Positions 15,755 through 21,111 of a DNA stretch of 21,111 nt are shown here, piece after piece (within the stretch, counting starts at the first letter, position 1; the number at the start of each line of letters is the position of its first letter). The notes under the pieces are model-generated. The model was not told the origin of the DNA. It saw nothing but the letters and a program-made list of their open reading frames with translations, and made no database searches. The translations under genes were made by a program, and so were the position numbers. The stretch is taken from positions 1-21,111 of the forward strand of contig DCMG01000096.1 of NCBI GenBank assembly GCA_002321335.1, in the 5' to 3' direction. The DNA is from Bacteroidales bacterium UBA1628 (GTDB lineage Bacteria; Bacteroidota; Bacteroidia; Bacteroidales; UBA932).

Positions 15755-15949
15755 ATGGCACTGACAGAAGAGCAGAAAGCACGTCTGATTGATATTCTTG
15801 ACCAGCAGACGGAGGCTGAAAACGATGCGGTTCTTCGCACAATAGATAATTTTACCCATTTTTTATATTACGCTTGCCGTGATATTTTTGATGCTATCCA
15901 TTACGTACTGCAGTCAACGTGGAGATGGCTAAAATCTATTTTTTCTTAA
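15755..15949 (+). CDS. Small island protein, LTEEQK family, first copy
   Basis: The 64-residue product starts MALTEEQKARLIDILDQQ, with helical content throughout and an aromatic, amphipathic end (YYACRDIFDAIHYV then STWRWLKSIFS). The following gene encodes a related sequence (MLSEEQKRQVSAYLNQL), so they look like duplicates. It starts six bases after the permuted GTPase gene. I know no family with this pattern. The aromatic C-terminus could bind a membrane surface or a partner. Confidence 0.7.
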   Translation: MALTEEQKARLIDILDQQTEAENDAVLRTIDNFTHFLYYACRDIFDAIHYVLQSTWRWLKSIFS

Positions 15950-15960
15950 ATATCTCAGAT

Positions 15961-16251
15961 ATGCTTTCGGAAGAACAAAAAAGACAAGTAAGCGCCTATT
16001 TGAATCAACTTAGTGCGGCGGAGCTAAACCAAACACTCGAGAGCCAAAGTAATTTCAGAAACTGGTTATATAGAGATCACTATACTCTTTACGTTAAAGT
16101 AAAAGACGCTTTGGATGAATTGTGGGAAATCTCAAAAAAAGTTGCTAAAGGAATATTGACAGCCGTTGGTGTTACTGCAGGTGTGGCCGTATGTGTGGCT
16201 GCAGCACCTTTCTATATGCTGGGGAAAATGTTTGGCGTGATAGATGATTAG
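15961..16251 (+). CDS. Small island protein, LSEEQK family, second copy, with hydrophobic C-terminus
   Basis: The 96-residue product (ATG at 15961, matched to the start of the first copy) begins MLSEEQKRQVSAYLNQLSAA. The first 60 residues align with the preceding 64-residue protein, and NFRNWLYRDHYTLYVKVKDA corresponds to NFTHFLYYACRDIFDAIHYV. A hydrophobic Gly/Ala-rich segment follows (GILTAVGVTAGVAVCVAAAP), long enough for a membrane hairpin or one helix, then FYMLGKMFGVIDD. An upstream ATG at 15919 in the same frame overlaps the previous gene and is less likely. It could be a membrane anchor or effector for the GTPases; this is inference. Confidence 0.72.
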   Translation: MLSEEQKRQVSAYLNQLSAAELNQTLESQSNFRNWLYRDHYTLYVKVKDALDELWEISKKVAKGILTAVGVTAGVAVCVAAAPFYMLGKMFGVIDD

Positions 16252-16335
16252 ATATGCTGAAGCAAGGGTCTTTTTCCATCCTTTTTATTGGCGTATCTTT
16301 ATGATAAAAACAAAGTTATAACTGATAAATTTATT

Positions 16336-16653
16336 ATGGATTACGATTTTTCATGTGGCCTTTCTGTAATAAAGCCAGAAGGTTTTTCGTTTATTCCATT
16401 ACCATATGGTAAAGGCAGTTTTTCAAAAAATGACATTATTAATTTAATAGGGTCATCAAATATCACCTATATAAATTTCCCTGAAATTATGAATTCTTTT
16501 GTGTTTGGTGATCCTTCGCATAAATATATTTTAGCCTATAGTCAGTCGTTTGGAACAATAAATACTTATGCTTCTGAGCTTATGGCATTGTTGGGAAAGA
16601 CAATATATGGAACGGCAATCATAGTTCGTTCTGATAAGTTGGTAAATTATTGA
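16336..16653 (+). CDS. Hypothetical island protein, start uncertain
   Basis: The 105-residue product from the ATG at 16336 is MDYDFSCGLSVIKPEGFSFI followed by PLPYGKGSFSKNDIINLIG, a mixed alpha/beta protein I do not recognise. The frame is open back to 16261 and could start at a TTG (16288). Upstream, an ATG at 16254 lies two bases after the previous stop, as expected for this tightly packed operon, but its frame closes at 16304; a single base fewer in the GGG or T-run near 16264-16270 would join it to this frame. The gene may therefore be longer and frameshifted, or the shorter form may be right. The next gene follows after 96 bases. Confidence 0.55.
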   Translation: MDYDFSCGLSVIKPEGFSFIPLPYGKGSFSKNDIINLIGSSNITYINFPEIMNSFVFGDPSHKYILAYSQSFGTINTYASELMALLGKTIYGTAIIVRSDKLVNY

Positions 16654-16749
16654 ATGTTGGCCAATTGCACGTCATTGCGCATAATGGCTATTAGTCGCTC
16701 TAAGTCTACATTAATCGTAATAAATTATTAACTACTAACATTGAAAATT

Positions 16750-17121
16750 ATGACATTTGAGAGAGAACAATTATCAGCAATTGTTGTCTTGGCAATTGCT
16801 ATGTCAGTGGCCGACGGTCGCGTGGCTCAGAATGAAGTCAATGCGATAAGCCTAGAATTGGCAAATCTAAACGATGATCCCAAAGATGCACCTTTAGTTA
16901 TGACTCTAGCAAAGACAATGGGGCAAGATCGTGCCTTGTCAATAATTCGTCAAATGAACTTGAATCAAAAGAAGTACGTTACAGGATTTCTTGCTTCAAT
17001 TATGGCGGCCGATGGTAACATTGATGATTCAGAAATTAAAATGTGGTCTCTTATATCTTATTTGGCTGATCTTCCGCCAATGACAGTTGGCGAGGCCATA
17101 ACATTTTGGGCTTCACGTTAA
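16750..17121 (+). CDS. TerB-like protein, second copy
   Basis: The 123-residue product (ATG at 16750; a TTG at 16741 is less likely) has the same layout as the first TerB-like protein of the island. AIAMSVADGRVAQNEVNAIS corresponds to the first acidic turn and SIMAADGNIDDSEIKMWSLI to the second, and the C-terminus SYLADLPPMTVGEAITFW lines up with KAADLPKMNIRQAVDIFK of the first copy. The pair brackets the GTPase genes. A 96-base gap before it allows an independent promoter, although I did not find a convincing box. The family assignment is by motif and paralogy. Confidence 0.7.
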   Translation: MTFEREQLSAIVVLAIAMSVADGRVAQNEVNAISLELANLNDDPKDAPLVMTLAKTMGQDRALSIIRQMNLNQKKYVTGFLASIMAADGNIDDSEIKMWSLISYLADLPPMTVGEAITFWASR

Positions 17122-17389
17122 AAGTTTAGGAATTTTGAAGTTGCTTTGATTTGTTTGTTTGAAGATTAAGAGTATGCTCTTTCCCTGCTCCTCACCACGA
17201 TAATTCGTACAGGGTTTTATTGCTTTAGGTTCGGGGGGCGGGGAGATTGATAAACTTCATCTTCGATCGTTTCCAAGGAGGCCGGCTGTGCGATCTGACT
17301 GAAGAAGCAGGAAGAAGATGAATTCATCTATTAGAACATTTCGGACAAATTATAATCTCTTCTAAAGTGCGGAGCAATTACATATCATT

Positions 17390-17707
17390 ATGGAAACATC
17401 ATATCTTCTTTTGATTATCACATGTGTTCTTTATGGCATAAGCGGAATTATTAAAGATTGGAATGACGGATTTACTAAATTTGTCAATTCGATGTATGTG
17501 ATTTTTGTTGTTGTTATAACAATCCTCACTGGAGATGACGGCTTTTTTGATTCGAACTGGATAAATTACATATTCCCAATCCCCGCTGTTCTGTTAGGCT
17601 ATATGATATACAACGATATTCATGATGGAGATTGGCCTATTGTGTGTGCTTATTTATCTAATCTCGGAGTTACAGCGACAATCATAACGACTTCTTGTGG
17701 CATTTAG
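17390..17707 (+). CDS. Small multi-pass membrane protein, unknown
   Basis: The 105-residue product has three or four hydrophobic segments: YLLLIITCVLYGISGII, then FVNSMYVIFVVVITILT, then NYIFPIPAVLLGYMIY, and a weaker one near the C-terminus. Charged residues in the loops (KDWND, GDDG, NDIHDGD) are consistent with a membrane protein. Base composition is AT-rich like the island. No homologous family comes to mind. It is separated from the TerB-like gene by 268 bases in which I see no gene, so whether it belongs to the island is open. Confidence 0.6.
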   Translation: METSYLLLIITCVLYGISGIIKDWNDGFTKFVNSMYVIFVVVITILTGDDGFFDSNWINYIFPIPAVLLGYMIYNDIHDGDWPIVCAYLSNLGVTATIITTSCGI

Positions 17708-18030
17708 CAGCGAAAAACAAGTACGGCGTTGGATCATTTTTTTTCGAGCTTCCTTGTCTCGGTTTTTGAGTATGACGACCTATATAGCAAATCAGAGGAC
17801 GCTTGATTCGGCAGACGTTCTAGTGAAATTTTCCGTTTGTGAGTTTTTGTGTTGTTCTCGGCTTTTTTTATTGTTATGTACTAAACGATATTTCATGACG
17901 AGGTACACCAAAGGGGGCGTAGGCGTACGGAACAAGTTCCATTGCGGTGTTGGTACTCCAGAGAGGCTTTTGCTGTGCAGGACGAAGGACGAGGGGATTG
18001 ACTTATTGATTGGTGACTGATAACAACATT
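17708..18030 (+). other. Gap without a supported gene
   Basis: An open frame 17697-18020 with a GTG start overlaps the membrane-protein gene and codes for an unremarkable, cysteine-rich basic peptide; I do not accept it. The region has T-rich stretches but I found no clear TTTG-N19-TAnnTTTG promoter and no terminator hairpin. Confidence 0.4.
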
Positions 18031-18861
18031 ATGACGAATAGCAAAAAATTGACCGGGGCGGGAGTGACCGCCGAATATGGTTGGAGGTTTTTGAGGGCGG
18101 CCGGATTGGTGACGGTTGCCTGCGTCGGGCTGGGACTGATCATCGGGTCCTTGAATTTTTATCTGATTGATAATATAATTTCTCCGAAGTTGTCTTTCGT
18201 CGCTCAAATGGCTTGGCTGTCGGTTATGGGGATGATGTTCGCAAGGCTTGTACGCCTGCCAAAAAAAATGGGATTGATTGCGGGCATTGCGGTTTGCGTT
18301 GGCATATTCATTTACATTGTTTTGGAATATGCCCATTTAGGAATTAGAGCCGCTCTTGGCTCTGTCGGGATTGACTGGTTTCACGTGTGCTTTGGGTTCA
18401 TCTGTTTCGTGAGCTTCTGTTGTGGAATGTATGCGCGGACTTGGATCGGTGACGGGCTTTGCCGGAGAAAAACGGCGCGGGCGGCACTCGTTGTCTTCTT
18501 GTCCGTTATTGTAATAAGGTTGCTGGACAGTTGCTCGTACATGATGTTCGACCGCGCGGGGTATGAACAGGCGTTTAGCCCGTTGTTGCTTTCCTCTATG
18601 AATCTATTCAGAAGCCTGTCGACATTGGCGTTGGCATTCTCAATGGCTGTGCTGGCAAGGAGCAGGGGTATATACCGGCTGACAAGACCGCTGGCGGTCA
18701 AGGGCGTGCTTCTCGCACTGGCTCTGATTCCATTGTTATTTCTTGTCGAAGCGAGTGATGCTTTCGTGGCATTGGCGCTTTCGATGCCTTACATCATCGC
18801 TTTCTTGATGCTGGCCCCGACTCTCGTCCGTCGCCTGGTGAAGGATCTCAGATGGTTCTGA
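18031..18861 (+). CDS. Polytopic membrane protein, unknown
   Basis: The 276-residue product (ATG at 18031; TTG/GTG starts at 18010/18013 are less likely) has about seven or eight hydrophobic segments, beginning LVTVACVGLGLIIGSLNFYL and MGLIAGIAVCVGIFIYIVLE, and ending ALALIPLLFLVEA and LSMPYIIAFLMLAP. The layout recalls the membrane half of multi-pass LuxR-type regulators of gut bacteria, but no helix-turn-helix domain follows. Its G+C is higher than the island upstream, more like the gcv region. Function unknown. Confidence 0.7.
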   Translation: MTNSKKLTGAGVTAEYGWRFLRAAGLVTVACVGLGLIIGSLNFYLIDNIISPKLSFVAQMAWLSVMGMMFARLVRLPKKMGLIAGIAVCVGIFIYIVLEYAHLGIRAALGSVGIDWFHVCFGFICFVSFCCGMYARTWIGDGLCRRKTARAALVVFLSVIVIRLLDSCSYMMFDRAGYEQAFSPLLLSSMNLFRSLSTLALAFSMAVLARSRGIYRLTRPLAVKGVLLALALIPLLFLVEASDAFVALALSMPYIIAFLMLAPTLVRRLVKDLRWF

Positions 18862-19096
18862 TCTGACGGTTCTCTGCCAGTCTGGTTATCTGTTGAAGTG
18901 ACCGGTGCCACAAAGCGTAAGCTGTAATGTGCTGTAAATTCGCTTGTTATGAAATGTTGCCCTCTAGAACGTCCCGGCAGCGTTTTGCAACGAGTTGACA
19001 GTCAATGAGTATTATTTTGCGTTAAAAGGGGGTGTCACGATGGGCGGCACTGGTTCGCGCGCCATTACAAGGGCGAGTGGAATATGCATAGAAAAC

Positions 19097-19126
19097 AAAA
19101 AAGCCCACATCGCTGCGGACTTTTTT
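19097..19126 (-). terminator. Intrinsic terminator of the small RNA
   Basis: On the minus strand AAAAAA-GTCCGC pairs with GTGGGC-TTTTTT around the loop AGCGAT. All six GC-rich positions pair if two G-U pairs are allowed. On the plus strand the same positions give C-A mismatches, so the terminator works for the minus strand. Confidence 0.8.
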
Positions 19127-19204
19127 CGGTTAGTTAGTAGTGTATTACCTTATTTTGAAAGAAGGTCATAGTCGTTAGAGTGTGATGTACTCTCACATTT
19201 TTTT
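19097..19204 (-). ncRNA. Candidate small RNA with own promoter and terminator
   Basis: A minus-strand transcript of about 108 nt is implied by a promoter (19211-19240) and a strong terminator (19097-19126) with no gene between. The predicted RNA has a 5' hairpin TGTGA / TCACA (19181-19197), a second hairpin ACCTT / AAGGT (19147-19166), and the terminator stem. A short open frame (11 codons) inside is not a convincing gene. I cannot match it to a named RNA family. Confidence 0.6.
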
Positions 19205-19210
19205 GTGTTG

Positions 19211-19240
19211 CAAAAGTAGTCAAAAAAAACGTTTAAGCAA
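19211..19240 (-). promoter_or_regulatory. Promoter of the small RNA
   Basis: On the minus strand TTG (19240-19238) is followed after exactly 19 bases by TACTTTTG (19218-19211), matching the Bacteroidota promoter. The expected start is near 19204. The -33 box lies inside the loop of the trmD terminator. Confidence 0.75.
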
Positions 19241-19270
19241 GGCTTTTTCCGGAAAAGTTTTAAACGTTTT
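19222..19270 (-). terminator. Intrinsic terminator of trmD
   Basis: On the minus strand AAAACGTTTAA and TTAAACGTTTT form an 11-bp stem around a loop that contains a second self-complementary stretch (CTTTTCCGGAAAAAG), and the stem runs into a T-tract. It lies about 94 bases after the trmD stop. Confidence 0.8.
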
Positions 19271-19363
19271 ACGTTAATAACCGCCTTTTTGTGTTGACTA
19301 TCAATGTCTTCCGGTAATTCCTCGCTCGGAAAATTTTTCGGAATCGTTCCTCTTTACGATCGC

Positions 19364-20059
19364 TTAATCGAGTTTTACGCCTGCGTTGCCGAGCAGCTCC
19401 GGCCTGAGACGTTTTGTCCGCTCCAAAGCCTGCTCGTCCTGCCATTCACGGATCAGTTTCGGGTTGCCGCTCAACAGGACCTCAGGAACCTTCCAGCCTT
19501 TGTAGTCGGCAGGGCGAGTGTAGACGGGAGGGGAGAGGAGCCCGTCCTGGAAACTGTCGCTGAGGGCCGAGGTCTCATCGCTCAGCGCCCCTGGGATCAG
19601 CCTCACGATAGAGTCAGCCAGAAGCGCGGCCGGAATCTCGCCGCCGCTGACCACATAGTCGCCCACTGAGATCTCCCGTGTCACCAGATGCTCGCGGATC
19701 CGATGGTCTATTCCTTTATAATGGCCGCAGAGGAGGATCAGGTTCTCCTTCAGGGAAAGCTCATTGGATATTCCTTGAGTCAGACGCTCGCCGTCCGGGG
19801 ACATGTAGATGACTTCGTCATATTCCCGCTCCGCCTTCAGTTCGTCTATCATTTTCTCCACCGGCTCGATCATCATCACCATGCCGGCGTCGCCGCCGTA
19901 GCAGTAGTCATCCACCGTCGCGCGCGGGCCGAGGCCATATTTCCGGATGTTGTGGACGTGTATTTCGACCAGACCTTTCTTGATCGCCCGCCCTACTATG
20001 GAGTGGCTCAGGGGGCTGTCCAGAAGTTCCGGAACGACTGTAAGAATGTCAATTCGCAT
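19364..20059 (-). CDS. trmD: tRNA (guanine-N1)-methyltransferase
   Basis: The 231-residue product methylates G37 next to the anticodon of tRNAs that read CNN codons, using S-adenosylmethionine; this prevents +1 frameshifting. TrmD motifs are clear: RATVDDYCYGGDAGMVMM (46-63), MSPDGERLTQ, the knot segment LCGHYKGID (110-118), ISVGDYVVSGGE (130-141), and SDSFQDGLLSPPVYTRP (167-183) with D168 the likely general base, followed by YKGWKVPEVLLSGNPKLI. The length is normal for the family. It is transcribed leftward, ends in its own terminator, and is divergent from the DUF349 gene. Confidence 0.97.
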   Translation of the reverse strand: MRIDILTVVPELLDSPLSHSIVGRAIKKGLVEIHVHNIRKYGLGPRATVDDYCYGGDAGMVMMIEPVEKMIDELKAEREYDEVIYMSPDGERLTQGISNELSLKENLILLCGHYKGIDHRIREHLVTREISVGDYVVSGGEIPAALLADSIVRLIPGALSDETSALSDSFQDGLLSPPVYTRPADYKGWKVPEVLLSGNPKLIREWQDEQALERTKRLRPELLGNAGVKLD

Positions 20060-20081
20060 AGAATATTGTTTTTCCTTTTTG

Positions 20082-20089
20082 CAAAAATA
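20082..20089 (-). promoter_or_regulatory. Possible -7 box for trmD
   Basis: On the minus strand this is TATTTTTG, fitting TAnnTTTG, 22 bases upstream of the trmD ATG. The upstream TTTG is not evident. Confidence 0.45.
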
Positions 20090-20112
20090 GGCTTTTTAAT
20101 TGTTTTTTTAGG

Positions 20113-20120
20113 TATATTTG
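20113..20120 (+). promoter_or_regulatory. Possible -7 box for the DUF349 gene
   Basis: TATATTTG fits TAnnTTTG and lies about 92 bases upstream of the ATG; no clean TTTG is seen at 19-21 bases upstream. It implies a 5' leader of about 85 bases that is AT-rich. Confidence 0.45.
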
Positions 20121-20212
20121 CGCTTAGTAATTTTTAATAAATAAGTTGGTGAGGATTCGCGAATTAATTTTTAATTATTACTTAAGTAGAAATCTTATAA
20201 TTTAACTGCTTT

Positions 20213-21111
20213 ATGAGTGAAGGTAATATTCCTGAGGTTAACCAGACCCCAGATGTAGAGGAAGCTCCAAAGGCTCTCAATGAGAATGTAGAAAATCCAG
20301 AGGTGCAGGAGGCTGTCGAGACGGTCGCTGACAAGACCGAGGAAGTCCCACAGGAGGTGGTTGACGTGAATGACGGTGGTGAGGAAGCCGCCGGGAACGA
20401 GGAAGGCGGAGAGATTCCGGTTGATCTTGGAAGTCTCACGCTCGCCGAGTTGTCTGACAGGTTCGACAAGCTTTCCCAGGCCGACGACAGGATGAAGAGG
20501 TACAAGGAGGCTGAGGCCATCAAGTCCGCTTTCTACAAGAAACTCTCAAAGGAGAAGGCAGAGGCCGGCTTTGGAGCGAAGGTTGACGAGCCGTCGTCAA
20601 GGGAGGATGTCATTGATGAGGTGACCCCTGCGGCTCAGACAGAGGAAGTTAAGGACAATCCGTTCGAGGCAATGGAGACCGCTTTCAAGGGTGTCTATGC
20701 CAACTATAAGAAAGAACGCGCTGAATATAACCGCCAGCAGGATGCCCAGAGGGAGGAGAACTTCGCCCAAAAGCAGGCTGTGATCGAGGATCTTAAGAAC
20801 CTCGTGGAGAAGCAGGAGGATGTGAATTCCACATTCCCGGCTTTCCGTGAGCTCCAGAACCGCTGGAGGGAGATCGGTCCGGTTCCGGCCACGAAGTTCC
20901 GCGACCTGAACGACACCTATCAGTTCTATGTCGAGAAATTCTACGACATGGTGAAGATCAACCGTGATTTGAGGGATCTTGATTTCAAGAAGAATCTTGA
21001 GGCGAAGGAAGGGTTCTGCCAGGCCGCCGAGAAACTCTCCGAGAACGAGAATGTTGTCGAGGCTTTCCGCGAGCTCCAGAAGCTTCACGAGCAGTGGAAG
21101 GAGTTCGGCCC
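20213..21111 (+). CDS. DUF349 coiled-coil protein, N-terminal part
   Basis: The gene runs off the right end; about 299 residues are visible. Residues 1-70 are acidic and low in complexity (MSEGNIPEVNQTPDVEEAPK and so on). The rest is helical with the repeating DUF349 pattern: FPAFRELQNRWREIGPVP (about 208-225) followed by LNDTYQFYVEKFYDM, and again VVEAFRELQKLHEQWKEFGP near the edge, so at least two repeats. DUF349 proteins are common single-gene fixtures in Bacteroidota; their role is unresolved. The ATG at 20213 follows an AT-rich leader and is the first in frame after a stop. It is divergent from trmD. Confidence 0.9.
   Translation, partial: MSEGNIPEVNQTPDVEEAPKALNENVENPEVQEAVETVADKTEEVPQEVVDVNDGGEEAAGNEEGGEIPVDLGSLTLAELSDRFDKLSQADDRMKRYKEAEAIKSAFYKKLSKEKAEAGFGAKVDEPSSREDVIDEVTPAAQTEEVKDNPFEAMETAFKGVYANYKKERAEYNRQQDAQREENFAQKQAVIEDLKNLVEKQEDVNSTFPAFRELQNRWREIGPVPATKFRDLNDTYQFYVEKFYDMVKINRDLRDLDFKKNLEAKEGFCQAAEKLSENENVVEAFRELQKLHEQWKEFG

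Noticed and set aside
17240..17340. Inverted repeat TTCATCTTC / GAAGATGAA between the second TerB-like gene and the membrane protein
   Set aside because: Short arms with a long loop and no T-tract; could occur by chance.
17697..18020. Open frame of 107 codons with GTG start
   Set aside because: It overlaps the membrane-protein gene, has low-complexity basic/cysteine-rich content and no domain.
19040..19171. Open frame of 43 codons on the plus strand (MGGTGSRAITRASG...)
   Set aside because: It reads antisense through the small-RNA terminator; no sign of selection as protein.
19304..20137. Plus-strand frames 19304-19669 and 19688-20137
   Set aside because: They are antisense shadows of trmD, which has all family motifs.

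Overview
The window looks like a chromosomal segment from a member of Bacteroidota, most likely Bacteroidales. The evidence is a split glycine decarboxylase (gcvPA/gcvPB), a serine-type lipoprotein sulfatase, an SEC-C protein, promoters of the TTTG-N19-TAnnTTTG type rather than E. coli type, and a tRNA without encoded CCA. I cannot name the genus.

Layout. Positions 1-3703 (+) hold the end of gcvT, then gcvH, gcvPA and gcvPB: a nearly complete glycine cleavage operon closed by a hairpin-forming repeat that can act as an intrinsic terminator. Positions 3825-6858 (-) hold tRNA-Ala(GGC) with a near-ideal promoter, a 387-residue SEC-C protein and an arylsulfatase-like lipoprotein. Positions 6970-10276 (-) are a tight three-gene envelope operon: a WG-repeat-like lipoprotein, a 597-residue secreted protein and a PEGA-like/beta-barrel outer-membrane protein. 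Divergent from it at 10361 (+) is a membrane-anchored Ser/Thr kinase that carries a copy of the same palindromic repeat inside its reading frame. Convergent with the kinase at 11323-11910 (-) is a Bacteroidota-type helix-turn-helix-like protein with its own promoter. Positions 11911-13026 have no convincing gene but hold old diverged repeats.

Positions 13027-17121 (+) are an AT-rich accessory island and the most novel part of the window. It encodes a TerB-like protein, a tandem GTPase whose first G domain is degenerate, a second GTPase whose motifs come in the permuted order G4-G5-G1-G3, two related small proteins that share an EEQK start, one unrecognised protein and a second TerB-like protein. 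Every recognisable component is duplicated and most genes are separated by 1-12 bases, which suggests one functional unit, possibly a stress or defence system built on a GTPase assembly. The function is inferred, not shown.

Positions 17390-18861 (+) hold two unrecognised membrane proteins. Positions 19097-19270 (-) hold a promoter, three hairpins and a strong intrinsic terminator without a gene: a good candidate for a small RNA of about 108 nt, just downstream of trmD and its own terminator. trmD (19364-20059, -) and a DUF349 protein that runs off the right end (20213 onward, +) are divergently transcribed.
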